Assembly (NCBI GenBank): GCA_003215335.1
Contig: QCKM01000006.1
Coordinates: 1 to 64,000, forward strand
Origin: Prochlorococcus sp. AG-409-P01
GTDB lineage: Bacteria > Cyanobacteriota > Cyanobacteriia > PCC-6307 > Cyanobiaceae
Length of the DNA: 64,000 bases
Direction of reading: 5' to 3'
Under the pieces are notes generated by a model. The model did not search any database. It saw only the letters and a list, made by a program, of their open reading frames with translations, and was not told the DNA's origin. The translations under genes and the position numbers were made by a program. Below, piece by piece: positions 1 to 9,220 of this stretch; positions within the stretch are counted from its first letter, which is position 1, and every line of letters starts with the position of its first letter.

Positions 1-24
1 TCTAAACAAGAAGGACAAGAATAA

Positions 25-180
25 TCGCATGAAAAAGCAATTCAACAAGCCCAAGTTTCGGCTGAAGGTCCAACTTCTCTTGAGATTGAGGCCTTTTTTG
101 AGGAACAGGAAGTGGACGTGTGTTCGTCAAATGTTGACTACACAAAAGACTTTTTTTATATAAGCAGAAAAAAAGCATAA
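25..180 (+). other. orphan open frame without a start codon, possible gene remnant
   Basis: A 51-codon open frame runs between an in-frame TAA at 22-24 and a TAA at 178-180. It has no ATG. The translation is rich in Glu and looks protein-like (contains EGPTSLEIEAFFEEQEVDV). Before the first TAA the same frame reads SKQEGQE from the window edge, so this may be the tail of a gene broken by a stop, or chance. I do not recognise a family. The following stretch, 181-461, shows no convincing gene or RNA. Confidence 0.2.
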
Positions 181-461
181 AGCAACCTTCAGCCAAACAC
201 TTGCAAGGAACAAATCCAGAGGCCTAAAGCAAAACCAAGAATATTTTCCCGAATTCTATAGATATTGCAATTGAAACCAGTACCCTATTGAAAGCATTGA
301 CATCAAAAACATTTAGCCATATCGACAAATATTTCTACAAGCTAATACCAATAAGAAGACTGATCTATATGCTCTAGTGATGAACAACCCATAACAGATA
401 TTCCCCTAAGCAAGAATTCCTATTAGATCATCCCTACCCTAGTGAGAGGCTTTTCTAAAAT

Positions 462-507
462 AAAAGAACCAGGAGAGAGAAACAGTTTTCACTCTCCTGG
501 TTCTTTT
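462..507. terminator. bidirectional hairpin terminator
   Basis: A perfect 16-bp inverted repeat pairs 462-477 (AAAAGAACCAGGAGAG) with 492-507 around a 14-base loop. The outer arms are AAAA and TTTT, so it can end transcription in both directions. On the minus strand it lies about 35 bases past the stop of the pentapeptide gene. Confidence 0.85.
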
Positions 508-542
508 AAATTAAATAGTGATTAGCTTAAATCTCTAGGTGA

Positions 543-1145
543 CTAAACAGACGGCACATAACTATCTGAGACACTGCCACAAGCAAGACTGTCAAATGTT
601 GAGCCAGTAGCCCTTGCACAGAGAGCTCTCTGTTGTGACTGATCGAGATTGGCGTCACTAAAATCAGCTCCATCAATCTCGGCACCATCAAAAAAGCTCT
701 TCAACAAATCGGCATTGCGTAAAGAAGCATTTGAGAGGTCAGCGTTTTCGAAATGTGTGGCGTATGCGATCACATTATCTAGATTGGCACCACTGAAATT
801 GGCGTTTCTAGCGTCAGACACGCTGAAGAATGAGCCTTCAAGATTGGCGCCACTAAAATCAACTCCAGAGACGTCGTACTTGACATACTCTTGCTTCTGA
901 AGGTTTTGCCCATGCAAATCGGCCTTAAGTCCTTCAACCGAAACTGGGTCACTTGGATAAAGCGCACTTACAGGTACAGGCAGCATTAAATAAATGATGC
1001 CAAAGAGTGGGACGAGGAGCCCCAGGAAAACGGAGCGCAGGATTGAGGAGGAACTGTTCCGCATTCTTGTAAGAGTCCGTTGTAAGGGTGAAATAAGAGA
1101 GGCCATTGATAACGCCAGCGACTGACGGATGCACCGCACTCGCAC
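543..1145 (-). CDS. exported pentapeptide-repeat protein
   Basis: The protein has 200 residues from a GTG. Residues about 80-170 carry A(D/N)Lxx/F-type pentapeptide repeats (DFSGANLEGS, NFSGANLDNV, ADLSNASLRNADL), which fold into a right-handed beta helix. Before them is a hydrophobic segment (about 38-60) ending in VPVSA, a likely signal peptide cleavage site, so the product is probably in the thylakoid lumen or periplasm. The start is uncertain: GTG at 1145, ATG at 1106 and ATG at 1064 are all in frame and none has a clear ribosome-binding site; 1064 would place the signal peptide nearest the N-terminus. Function unknown. The gene ends just before the hairpin at 462-507. Confidence 0.8.
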   Translation of the reverse strand: MRVRCIRQSLALSMASLISPLQRTLTRMRNSSSSILRSVFLGLLVPLFGIIYLMLPVPVSALYPSDPVSVEGLKADLHGQNLQKQEYVKYDVSGVDFSGANLEGSFFSVSDARNANFSGANLDNVIAYATHFENADLSNASLRNADLLKSFFDGAEIDGADFSDANLDQSQQRALCARATGSTFDSLACGSVSDSYVPSV

Positions 1146-1410
1146 ATTCTTTCACGGGGAGGGATCCCCACTCACTAGTAATCACGAACTGTTGCACCGT
1201 TGATTTGTTTCGATGCAATTTTTACTGGGTTTTCAAGCCTTTAGAAATCGGGCCTAATGACCTGAAAAGACTGTGCCAGCCAACAAATAGTCAAACTTTG
1301 AGCAAATCAACGGCAGCTCAAGTCATAAGAATGTCGGCTCAAACAGAGATCAGAAGAACAGATACAAATACTTTCTTCTACTAATTCTTGTGTTAGATCT
1401 CAAACTCTAA

Positions 1411-1483
1411 TGGAGCCAAGGAGACTCGAACTCCTGACCCCCTGCATGCCATGCAGGTGCTCTACCAGCTGAGCTATGGCCCC
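1411..1483 (-). tRNA. tRNA-Ala (anticodon GGC)
   Basis: The reverse strand folds as a complete cloverleaf: acceptor GGGGCCA/TGGCTCC with one G-U pair, D arm GCTC/GAGC, anticodon arm CCTGC-ATGGCAT-GCAGG with GGC at positions 34-36, and a T arm with TTCGAGT. The discriminator is A and CCA is not encoded. The 265 bases between it and the pentapeptide gene hold nothing I recognise. Confidence 0.95.
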
Positions 1484-1543
1484 TTAATCATCCGTCGCCC
1501 CTAATCGAAGCAACAAGAAGTTAGATCCTACATGTAAATGCAA

Positions 1544-2161
1544 TCAGATTTTACGCCAAACTGCCAGGAGCCTCCCTTGAACCTGAACTTGTTCAGCTTG
1601 AAGCTCAATTGGCTCATAAGCAGGGTTTGCCGCCTCCAAAACCACTAATGAGCCTCGTCGATGAAAGTGCTTAAGGGTTGTTCCACTTCCTGGAACCATT
1701 GCACTAACAACAGTTCCATCTCTTAATGCAGCAGGATCCATCACTGGCTCCATCAAGACGACATCACCATCAGCGATATAAGAATCAACCATGGAGTCTC
1801 CATTTACGGTCAGAGCAAAAAGGCCTCTGGTTTCCAATACTGGAGATAGATCCAACCTTTCCTGAACATCATCAAAAGTCTCTACCAATCCTCCAGCAGC
1901 AACAGCTCCTAAAACTGGAATGCCCGACAAAAGTCCACCTACCAGTTGAAGTGTTCGGGCCTGTCCCTCTTGCCAAGTAATCCAGCCTTTTTGTTGAAGA
2001 TGACGAAGCCTGCTCTGCACTGGTGCGGGTGAACGCAAACCCATTGCCTGCATCATCTGACGAATAGAAGGACTGTGATGATTGGCGCCGATGTAATCAG
2101 CTAACCAGTCATAAAGTTCTTTTTGAGCAGGAGTTAGTTCCTCAGAAGCTTGAACGGCCAA
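1544..2161 (-). CDS. lexA: LexA-type SOS repressor
   Basis: The protein has 205 residues, the usual LexA length. The N-terminal winged helix (about 8-70) is followed by the self-cleavage site Ala89-Gly90 (in LGAVAAGGL) and an S24 peptidase domain with the catalytic pair Ser123 (NGDSM) and Lys164 (TTLKHF). All parts needed for RecA-stimulated self-cleavage are present, so this should be a working DNA-damage repressor rather than the altered LexA of some freshwater cyanobacteria. The start is TTG at 2161. An operator-like site lies 21-34 bases upstream, suggesting autoregulation. Confidence 0.95.
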   Translation of the reverse strand: MAVQASEELTPAQKELYDWLADYIGANHHSPSIRQMMQAMGLRSPAPVQSRLRHLQQKGWITWQEGQARTLQLVGGLLSGIPVLGAVAAGGLVETFDDVQERLDLSPVLETRGLFALTVNGDSMVDSYIADGDVVLMEPVMDPAALRDGTVVSAMVPGSGTTLKHFHRRGSLVVLEAANPAYEPIELQAEQVQVQGRLLAVWRKI

Positions 2162-2169
2162 AAGGGATT

Positions 2170-2195
2170 CATTTGTACGTCAATACATTTGTACC
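2170..2195 (-). promoter_or_regulatory. putative LexA box with a second partial copy
   Basis: On the minus strand, 2195-2182 reads GGTACAAATGTATT, matching the cyanobacterial LexA box RGTACNNNDGTWCB at all but one constrained position. The 9-mer GTACAAATG recurs 16 bases on, at 2178-2170. The pair sits directly before the lexA start, where an autoregulatory operator is expected. Confidence 0.6.
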
Positions 2196-2219
2196 TATTC
2201 ATATTGATTCTTGCAAGTT

Positions 2220-3176
2220 TCAAAGCCCTCCAAGCACTGCCGCCAAAAGGGCCTGTTGTGCATGCAGCCTGTTTTCAGCTTGATCAAATATTCGACTTGC
2301 TGTGCATCCAATCAATTCAGCACTGATTTCTTCTCCTCTATGAGCTGGAAGACAATGCATCACAATCGCCTCTGGCGAAGCGTTACCAAGAAGGTCTTCA
2401 TTAAGACAAAAACCACTAAAAGCCTTTTGCCTATGAGCCTGCTCCTGCTCTTGCCCCATAGAAGCCCAAACATCTGTATAAAGAGCATCGGCCCCATTTA
2501 CTGCCTTGATTGGATCATTCGTGACCTCAATGGTTGCTCCAGCAATAGATAAAGCATTAGCTTTTTTAATTACCTCAGGCATAGGCTCAAATCCTTTTGG
2601 AGATGCAACCCTTACGTTGACGCCTAAAAGAGCACCACAAATCATCAAAGAATTGGCAACATTATTTCCATCACCGATATAAGCAAGTGTCCTCCCTTCA
2701 AGATCATCAAAAACTTCCCTCATAGTCAGATAATCAGCTAAAGCCTGACATGGATGTTCAAAATCAGTTAAAGCATTTAAAACTGGTATAGAAGCCCAAT
2801 AGGCATAACTCTCCAATTCCTTATGGGCATAAGTGCGTACAGCCAAAACATCACAAAAACGACTCAAAACGCGTGCTGTATCTTCTAGTGGCTCTCCTCG
2901 GCCCAATTGAGTCAACTGTGGATTTAAATCAACAGTCTGTCCTCCTAAGCGAGTCATTGCCACTTGAAAACTAACTCTTGTACGAGTAGAGGCCTTAGTA
3001 AAAATGAGCCCCAAAACTCTGTTTCCCAGATCAATACGCCTATGCCCTTGCTTTAGCTGAAAAGCTAAAGCAAGCAAAGCTTTGGTCTCTTCAGAATTCA
3101 AATCAGATGAGGATAAAAAATCCCTGTTTTTCAAATCCGAAAGAACGGCCGCAACACCATGGGTAATTTCAGCCAT
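2220..3176 (-). CDS. argF: ornithine carbamoyltransferase
   Basis: The enzyme joins ornithine and carbamoyl phosphate to citrulline in arginine synthesis. At 318 residues it is full length. It shows the carbamoyl-phosphate motif STRTR (in KASTRTRVSF), HPCQ (in FEHPCQALAD) and the ornithine-loop motif HCLPAHRGEEIS. It starts at ATG 3176 and lies between ftsH and lexA on the same strand, with 43 bases from its stop to the lexA regulatory repeat upstream region. Another arginine gene, argD, lies at 42 kb but is not linked. Confidence 0.96.
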   Translation of the reverse strand: MAEITHGVAAVLSDLKNRDFLSSSDLNSEETKALLALAFQLKQGHRRIDLGNRVLGLIFTKASTRTRVSFQVAMTRLGGQTVDLNPQLTQLGRGEPLEDTARVLSRFCDVLAVRTYAHKELESYAYWASIPVLNALTDFEHPCQALADYLTMREVFDDLEGRTLAYIGDGNNVANSLMICGALLGVNVRVASPKGFEPMPEVIKKANALSIAGATIEVTNDPIKAVNGADALYTDVWASMGQEQEQAHRQKAFSGFCLNEDLLGNASPEAIVMHCLPAHRGEEISAELIGCTASRIFDQAENRLHAQQALLAAVLGGL

Positions 3177-3228
3177 GAGACTGCTTCAAAAAATAGTTAT
3201 CCAAGATCAATAGCTATTAGTCAAGTTT

Positions 3229-5106
3229 CTATATTTTGGTCAATTCAGAAGGCAGAGCACTTGCATCAAGCATTTCCTTAAGCTCATCACCCTCAATAAC
3301 CTCCTTCTCAAGAATCTTTTGAGAGATAGTCTCAAGCAATGAAAGGTTGTGGCGAAGGATCGTCAGCGCATTGTCATGGGCTTGATCAACCAAGCTGCGA
3401 ACCTCTTTATCAATTGCCTGAGCAGTTGCATCACTTACAACACGCCGCGGATTGTTATTACCTCCGAGGAATCTCCCTCCACCTTGCTTGTCATAAGCCA
3501 AGGGTCCCAAAATCTCACTCATACCATAAGTTCCCACCATCTGCTCAGCAAGGTCAGTAGCTCTTTGAAGATCATTAGCGGCGCCAGTAGTTATTTTCCC
3601 AAAAACAATTTCTTCAGCAGATCTTCCACCTAATAGTGTTGCAATTTGCCCTTGTAAATCTTGTTTTGAATTTAGGAATCTTTCTTCAGTAGGTAATTGC
3701 AAGGTATATCCAAGAGCACTCATACCTCTAGGAACAATTGAAATTTTGGCAACTTTGCTGCCACCTGGCATCAAATGGCCAACAATTGCATGACCAACCT
3801 CATGATATGCAACGACTTTCTTCTCATCCTCCTGAAGAACTCTGCTTTTCTTCTCAAGCCCAGCAACTACTCGTTCGATCGCTTCATTTAAATCCTTTTG
3901 TTCAACCCTATTTCTTTTCTCACGAGCTGCAAGTAATGCTGCTTCATTAACCATGTTCGCCAAATCCGCTCCAGCAAATCCACTAGTAGCTTGAGCTATC
4001 CGGTCCAAGTCAACACCATCAGAAAGCTTGACTTTCTTAACATATATCTGAAGTATTGTTTTTCTGCCTGAAAGATCAGGGCGATCAACTAATACCTGCC
4101 GGTCAAATCTACCTGGTCGTAATAATGCTGCATCAAGAACCTCTGGTTGGTTAGTAGCAGCTAAGACAATTACGGGTTTATCTGCAGAGGAAAATCCATC
4201 CATCTCTGTAAGCAGTTGATTCAAAGTCTGCTCTCTCTCATCATTACCTCCAACAACTCCCATAGAACCAGAACGACTTTTCCCAATAGCATCAAGTTCA
4301 TCAATGAATATGATGCAAGGAGCTTTCTTTTTAGCTTGCTCAAACAAATCCCTTACTCTTGCAGCTCCAGCTCCTACAAAAAGCTCTACAAATTCAGAAC
4401 CTGAAATGATAAAAAAGGGAACACTTGCCTCTCCTGCTACTGCTTTGGATAGCAATGTTTTTCCTGTTCCAGGAGGACCAACTAATAAAACACCCTTAGG
4501 GATTCGCGCTCCAATCTCTGTATAACGCTCTGGTGTCTTTAAGAAATCAACAATTTCAGAGAGCTCATCTTTAGCTTCATCAACTCCAGCTACATCATCA
4601 AAAGTGATTCGAGATTCTTCATCAGGAACATAAACCTTTGCCTTGCTTTTAGTAAAGCTAAGAGCGCCTTGAGCTCCCCCTCCTCCCATACTTCTTCTAG
4701 CAAAAAACTGAAGGACAAGAATAAAAATCAGTGGAGGTACAACCCAGCTAAGAATAGTGGTAAAAAAGTTAGGTTTTTTCGGGGGTGCAGCGGCAAACTC
4801 AACCCCTTTACCTTCAAGGCGCTGGGGAAGATCCATATCAAAGATAGGAGTTGTAGCTAATACTGAAGGTGATCCATCTTCAGGGGAAGAAAGTTCATAG
4901 CGAATCTGCTCTTGGGTGATATAAGCGCGCTTTACATCACCATCATTGACTTGATTAATAAAAAGGGAATAAGGCACCCTAGGAACTTGCATCGCCGGAT
5001 TAGGCAAAAAGCTGCTTATTAAAAGCAACATTCCAAAACCGATCAGAACCAAATTAATGATTCCAAATCGCCGATTTGGTTGGTTGTCATCCTGACGAAT
5101 GGGCAT
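3229..5106 (-). CDS. ftsH: ATP-dependent membrane metalloprotease FtsH
   Basis: The protein has 625 residues. Two membrane segments (about 15-32 and 117-136) flank a lumenal/periplasmic domain. The AAA domain follows with Walker A GPPGTGKT (210-217), Walker [13 protein letters not shown] and the pore motif in the [19 protein letters not shown] region. The zinc protease motif is HEVGH at 435-439; the Val is also seen in plastid FtsH. Cyanobacterial FtsH hexamers degrade damaged photosystem II D1 and other membrane proteins. Which paralogue this is cannot be decided here. The 157 bases upstream to ribD probably hold its promoter. Confidence 0.96.
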   Translation of the reverse strand: MPIRQDDNQPNRRFGIINLVLIGFGMLLLISSFLPNPAMQVPRVPYSLFINQVNDGDVKRAYITQEQIRYELSSPEDGSPSVLATTPIFDMDLPQRLEGKGVEFAAAPPKKPNFFTTILSWVVPPLIFILVLQFFARRSMGGGGAQGALSFTKSKAKVYVPDEESRITFDDVAGVDEAKDELSEIVDFLKTPERYTEIGARIPKGVLLVGPPGTGKTLLSKAVAGEASVPFFIISGSEFVELFVGAGAARVRDLFEQAKKKAPCIIFIDELDAIGKSRSGSMGVVGGNDEREQTLNQLLTEMDGFSSADKPVIVLAATNQPEVLDAALLRPGRFDRQVLVDRPDLSGRKTILQIYVKKVKLSDGVDLDRIAQATSGFAGADLANMVNEAALLAAREKRNRVEQKDLNEAIERVVAGLEKKSRVLQEDEKKVVAYHEVGHAIVGHLMPGGSKVAKISIVPRGMSALGYTLQLPTEERFLNSKQDLQGQIATLLGGRSAEEIVFGKITTGAANDLQRATDLAEQMVGTYGMSEILGPLAYDKQGGGRFLGGNNNPRRVVSDATAQAIDKEVRSLVDQAHDNALTILRHNLSLLETISQKILEKEVIEGDELKEMLDASALPSELTKI

Positions 5107-5263
5107 GGAACTAATAAATCTGTGGACACAAACCTAAGCAAGACAATGTATAAACGTTTGTCTCTACTGGCGTAAGAACCGAACGTAGGCTGAGAAAAAT
5201 TGAATGGTTCAACTATTTATATACACAACCAATCAACAAAATTCCTTATTGATTCATTTGTTC

Positions 5264-6355
5264 TCATTTTATAAGCAGACTAAGAAGCACGTCTGATGAA
5301 AGGAGCTCAATCGAGTCAAGATCTAGCAACATGGCCTGATCCATAGACCTATAGCCAAGTTCACCTATTGGAGTACGGGCAGAAGAGCCCCCAAGGAGCT
5401 TAGGAGCAATCACTACTGACAATTCCTGCACACAACCTTGCTTCAAGGCTGCTGCAGCCAATGTTGGGCCACATTCCCACAAAACACGATTGCAATTCCT
5501 TAAAGCTAGTGCCTTCATCAATTCTCTTGGTTCAGAAGAAGGCACTTCAAGGTGCTCAACATGATCAACAAGCTTTTTAGGTCTTACCACCTCAGGGCCA
5601 TGAACAATAAGAGTCGGCGCGACGGACAAATCCCAAAGACGAGCTTTTTTAGGCAGGTCCAAAGTTCGACTAAATACAACCCGTAGGGGTTCAGGCTCAC
5701 GTTGCCCCCTACTTGTTAAAAGGGGGTCATCTGCACGAACAGTTCCTCCACCAACAATCACAGCATCACAATTTGCCCTCAGTCGATGAGCCCATCCACG
5801 AGATTCATCGCAACTTATCCATTTGCTAAAACCATTGGGAAGAGCAATACGGCCATCCATGCTCATAGCCCACTTAAGAGTTCCCCATGGGCGGCCATTC
5901 AAAACCCTATGTATAAAAAATCTATTCTGATAAGAGGCCTCAATCTCAAGAACTCCAGTAATAATTTCTATGCCAGCCTCACTAAGCCTCTTTAATCCTT
6001 CTCCTGAGACGCGCGGATCAGGGTCTTTCAAGGCGACCACCACCCGAGTTATTCCTGCCGCTATTACCGCCTCAGTACATGGTGGCGTCCTTCCCTGATG
6101 ACAACATGGCTCCAAAGTAACTACAAGAGTTCCACCCAAAGCATCTGAACCAGCTTGTCTAAGCGCACCCACCTCTGCGTGGGGTAGACCAGCCTTTAAA
6201 TGAAAGCCTTCTCCAACAAGAATTCCATTCGAATCAAGAACAACAGCACCTACCAAGGGATTGGGACTGGTTTGCCCCTCAGCCAAAGCAGCAAGTCTTA
6301 AAGCTCGTCTCATCCACGGCTCCCAACCAGCTAGAGAGGAAGAGCTGGTTTTCAT
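5264..6355 (-). CDS. ribD: riboflavin biosynthesis deaminase/reductase RibD
   Basis: This bifunctional enzyme deaminates the pyrimidine formed from GTP and then reduces its ribosyl chain. The N-terminal deaminase half (about 14-150) has the zinc motifs HAEVGAL and PCCHQGRTPPC. The reductase half (about 155-360) begins with RPWGTLKWAMSMDGRIAL and contains GGGTVRADDPLLT. At 363 residues it is full length. Its ATG overlaps the stop of the upstream DUF3122-type gene by 4 bases, so the two are probably cotranscribed. RibF, the next flavin enzyme, is at 12.7 kb. Confidence 0.95.
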   Translation of the reverse strand: MKTSSSSLAGWEPWMRRALRLAALAEGQTSPNPLVGAVVLDSNGILVGEGFHLKAGLPHAEVGALRQAGSDALGGTLVVTLEPCCHQGRTPPCTEAVIAAGITRVVVALKDPDPRVSGEGLKRLSEAGIEIITGVLEIEASYQNRFFIHRVLNGRPWGTLKWAMSMDGRIALPNGFSKWISCDESRGWAHRLRANCDAVIVGGGTVRADDPLLTSRGQREPEPLRVVFSRTLDLPKKARLWDLSVAPTLIVHGPEVVRPKKLVDHVEHLEVPSSEPRELMKALALRNCNRVLWECGPTLAAAALKQGCVQELSVVIAPKLLGGSSARTPIGELGYRSMDQAMLLDLDSIELLSSDVLLSLLIK

Positions 6356-6894
6356 TGATTAAGCGAAGGCTCCAAAAGTGAGCGCCACTCAGAAACAACA
6401 TACGGAGGTATAGGCAGCTCATTGAAAACTCCATCGAGTTTTAATCTGAGTGGCCTGTTATTTCTTAGATCTAGAAGCAAAGGAGCTAAATCAAATTCTG
6501 CTGCGGCTTCTCGTGGATCCTCTGCCAACTTGGAATTCGAAAGAGTTATGTCAGGAAGAAGCCATTCTTTGACTCCAGAATGAACTTCTAGATCTTCTGG
6601 ATGATCGAGTCGAACCTTGCCTGGATAACCAACGATTCTGAGAATCACCTTTTCATGCTGAAGATCCTCTGTATAGGCAACTACTGTCCAACTTTGATAA
6701 TCAAGATCGCGAAGAGTTTCTAAGCTTCTAGTCAAGAAGGTTCCTGCATCACCCTGTTTAATTAGCACTTCGGCATTAGCTTTTATTGGAGCAAAGAAAA
6801 TGAAAAGCAGTACTGCAAATGTGCACAAGATGATTCTCTTTAAAGGCAATGCATAGTTACTGCGGTTTTTGTAATAGCCCTTAAAACCCTTCAT
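6352..6894 (-). CDS. exported cyanobacterial protein, DUF3122-like
   Basis: The protein has 180 residues. A basic start and a hydrophobic stretch (about 20-38) end in ANA, a likely signal peptide site, so the product is probably exported. The mature part has a LRDLDYQSWTVVAY segment and GYPGKVRLDHPEDLEVHSG, which I match from memory to the cyanobacterial DUF3122 family; a profile search would settle it. Function unknown. It overlaps the downstream ribD by 4 bases, which suggests cotranscription rather than a known link to riboflavin. Confidence 0.75.
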   Translation of the reverse strand: MKGFKGYYKNRSNYALPLKRIILCTFAVLLFIFFAPIKANAEVLIKQGDAGTFLTRSLETLRDLDYQSWTVVAYTEDLQHEKVILRIVGYPGKVRLDHPEDLEVHSGVKEWLLPDITLSNSKLAEDPREAAAEFDLAPLLLDLRNNRPLRLKLDGVFNELPIPPYVVSEWRSLLEPSLNQ

Positions 6895-6981
6895 AACCTG
6901 GAAAAAGTTATTAAAATCGTAATCAAGAAGTAAACCAATTCTAACTATGGTGGATAAAATATCTCATTATTTGTTGACTAA

Positions 6982-7248
6982 TCATTCGGCATTTTGCTCT
7001 GCATCTAGCAAAGCATCAAGAGTGACTGCAGATCTCACTAAAGCTTGATATTGATTTAATACTCGGCGATTTCTATCTAGCCAGCGAGCATGATCCTGGT
7101 CAGGAGATGATCTCATGCCAGCTTGCATTCGTGTAGCGTCACCATCAAGTAGATCCAAATCACCCTGCTGCTTAATCAAAGCAACCAAAAGTTCATGGAG
7201 TCTTCTTCGACGATGCATAGACAGAGGCTCTTTTTCGGTTGACTGCAC
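6982..7248 (-). CDS. small conserved-type hypothetical protein
   Basis: The protein has 88 residues and is soluble, highly charged and helical by composition, with an Arg-rich start (MHRRRRLHELLVALIKQ). It has no signal peptide, membrane segment or known motif. It faces cobL divergently across 60 bases and may share a promoter region with it. The internal ATG of MHRRRR is an alternative start. I do not recognise a family. Confidence 0.6.
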   Translation of the reverse strand: MQSTEKEPLSMHRRRRLHELLVALIKQQGDLDLLDGDATRMQAGMRSSPDQDHARWLDRNRRVLNQYQALVRSAVTLDALLDAEQNAE

Positions 7249-7308
7249 TTTGCTCTAATGACTGCTCTTAACCATTCAACTAAATAAGAAAGAAGAAAGC
7301 TTGAAAAT

Positions 7309-8601
7309 ATGAACTCCTCTAAAAGCTCTCCAAAAATTCATGTTTTAGGAACTGATGCCGCTGGACCAAATCATCTTTCACAACCATTACAGGAGATTGT
7401 GCTATCGGCAAAATGGCTAGCAGTGTCAAAAAGGCTAATCAAAGAAGTCACCAATTGGTGGAAAAAGGAAGCCCCAGAGACCCCTCTGCCAAATTTCATG
7501 ACTACCGACAACCCCAAAGATCTAATTAGCTGGTTGCACCAAATAAATGACACTGCAGTGGTCTTAACAAGTGGAGATCCGCTTTGGTTCGGAATAGGAA
7601 GAAGACTTCTAGAAACATTTGGATCAAAGCAATTGCTTTTTCACCCTGCACCTAGTTCGCTACAACTTGCCTTCTCAAAACTTGGTAGGCCTTGGCAAGA
7701 TGCCTCATGGATAAGTCTCCACGGCAGAGAACAATCAACCCTTGCACAACGATTACAACAACGACCGCCAGCATTAGCTGTTCTCACAGATCCCAAAAGA
7801 GGTGGAGCCGATGAGGTTCGAAGAATACTAAAAGCCTCTGGACTTCAAGAAAATTATGCGTTTTGGATTTGCGAGCAACTAGGTCACCATGATGAAAAAA
7901 TATATCGTCTAGAACCCAACGACTTACAACCCAAAGATATACATCCTCTTCACCTAGTACTGCTCATAGCTGAAAACAAATTTTCAGAATCTAAGATCAA
8001 AAGTCTTCCTCTATTTGGAATTGAGGATGGCTTCTATCAGCAACATGCTGATCGGCCAGGGTTGATGACAAAAAGAGAAGTAAGAATTCAACTTTTAGCA
8101 GATCTAGAGTTGCCTGAACATGGGGTACTTTGGGATATAGGAGCTGGTGTTGGCAGCATTGGATTAGAAGCATTAAGACTGAGGCCCAATTTGAAACTAC
8201 TTTCAATAGAGAAAAGAGGGGGAGGGGCTTCAGTGATCAATAATAATGCTTCAAGGCTAAATGTTAGGCCTTTAAAGGTACTAGAGTCAGATGCCATTGA
8301 AGGAATTACGAATAAAGATTTACCACCTTTATTAAGCAAGCCGGACAGAGTGATTCTTGGCTGTGGTGGTCCAGGAAGAGTCTTGATTCTAAAAGAAATT
8401 ATAAAAAGAATTCAGCCAAAAGGAATTATAGTGATACCTCTTGCCAACATTGAAGCTCTCCGAGAGCTAAAAGAAATATTAATCTCACGACATTTTCAAT
8501 TAGAAATAAGACACCATCAATCATGTAGGGGAATGGTATTTTCCGACGGAACCCGTCTTGCTCCAATGAATCCTGTGATAATCATAAAAGCCAAATTATG
8601 A
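7309..8601 (+). CDS. cobL: precorrin-6Y C5,15-methyltransferase (decarboxylating), CbiE-CbiT fusion
   Basis: The enzyme methylates C5 and C15 of the corrin ring and removes the acetate side-chain carboxyl in cobalamin synthesis. The N-terminal CbiE-like tetrapyrrole methylase (about 8-210) contains LTSGDPLWFGIGRRL. The C-terminal CbiT-like domain (about 235-425) has the S-adenosylmethionine site VLWDIGAGVGSIGLEALR. At 430 residues both halves are complete. Another cobalamin gene, cobD, is at 58.8 kb. Confidence 0.93.
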   Translation: MNSSKSSPKIHVLGTDAAGPNHLSQPLQEIVLSAKWLAVSKRLIKEVTNWWKKEAPETPLPNFMTTDNPKDLISWLHQINDTAVVLTSGDPLWFGIGRRLLETFGSKQLLFHPAPSSLQLAFSKLGRPWQDASWISLHGREQSTLAQRLQQRPPALAVLTDPKRGGADEVRRILKASGLQENYAFWICEQLGHHDEKIYRLEPNDLQPKDIHPLHLVLLIAENKFSESKIKSLPLFGIEDGFYQQHADRPGLMTKREVRIQLLADLELPEHGVLWDIGAGVGSIGLEALRLRPNLKLLSIEKRGGGASVINNNASRLNVRPLKVLESDAIEGITNKDLPPLLSKPDRVILGCGGPGRVLILKEIIKRIQPKGIIVIPLANIEALRELKEILISRHFQLEIRHHQSCRGMVFSDGTRLAPMNPVIIIKAKL

Positions 8602-8602
8602 C

Positions 8603-8698
8603 ATAAGTCTCTACAGTTAACTTTAGTTAATTTCAGAAGGTGACTTCAAAAGCTCTAAAGCTTGATTAATACCTGTTAACAGAACATTTGAGACTTAT
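8603..8698. repeat. 9-bp inverted repeat flanking the cobL/DUF192 gap
   Basis: ATAAGTCTC at 8603-8611 is the exact reverse complement of GAGACTTAT at 8690-8698. The arms lie in the 112-base gap between two convergent genes. With 78 bases between the arms, a role in transcription ending is possible but not shown. Confidence 0.3.
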
Positions 8699-8713
8699 TC
8701 AAAAGAAATCTTG

Positions 8714-9220
8714 TTATTCCGCATCTTTTAAAATCTTTATATTGACCAAATCACCAATCTGAATATCAAGTCTTTTAGCCTCCCCTGCCGCAAGCTCAAC
8801 CACTCCATCTGAAAGCTTATGTGGACCATAGCTTGGGCAAGGGAGAACAAGACAAATAGGTGCATCTGCCTCAATTGCAACAACCTTACCTTTGTTAAGG
8901 AAAATAATATCTAAAGGCACTGAAGTTTTGTACATCCAAAAAAGAAGATTTCGAGAAGAGTCATATGGAAACCACATACCTTGCCCCAAAGGAACCTCCT
9001 CACGCTTCATCATTCCCAACTTCTGCTCTTCTGCCTTATCGGCAACCTCAAGCAAAATACAAACTCCACTTTTTAAGCACCATTGAGCTTCAAGTGGCAA
9101 TAGCTGTGGAGGATTTCCCGCCAAAGAAATAGCAGGTAAAAAATATAACAATCCAACAACTAAATGAATCAATGTCAATAGCGAGTTCTGAATTTCCTTA
9201 ACTCGCAACAAAAAAACCAC
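8714..9220 (-). CDS. DUF192 family exported protein
   Basis: The protein has 168 residues and starts at a GTG overlapping the nadK stop (TAGTG). A hydrophobic N-terminus (about 12-35) suggests export or membrane anchoring. The rest matches the DUF192 fold: ADKAEEQKLGMMKREEVP, GMWFPYDSSRNLLFWMYKTSVPLDIIF split across about 70-110, and a closing VVELAAGEAKRLDIQIGD. The molecular function of the family is not established. It is probably translated together with nadK. Confidence 0.85.
   Translation of the reverse strand: MVFLLRVKEIQNSLLTLIHLVVGLLYFLPAISLAGNPPQLLPLEAQWCLKSGVCILLEVADKAEEQKLGMMKREEVPLGQGMWFPYDSSRNLLFWMYKTSVPLDIIFLNKGKVVAIEADAPICLVLPCPSYGPHKLSDGVVELAAGEAKRLDIQIGDLVNIKILKDAE

Noticed and set aside
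2-196. 64-codon minus-strand ORF at the left edge
   Set aside because: It is antisense to a frame with more protein-like content and lacks any motif.
1106-1384. 92-codon plus-strand ORF
   Set aside because: It overlaps the pentapeptide gene's 5' end and has an unlikely composition; no family match.
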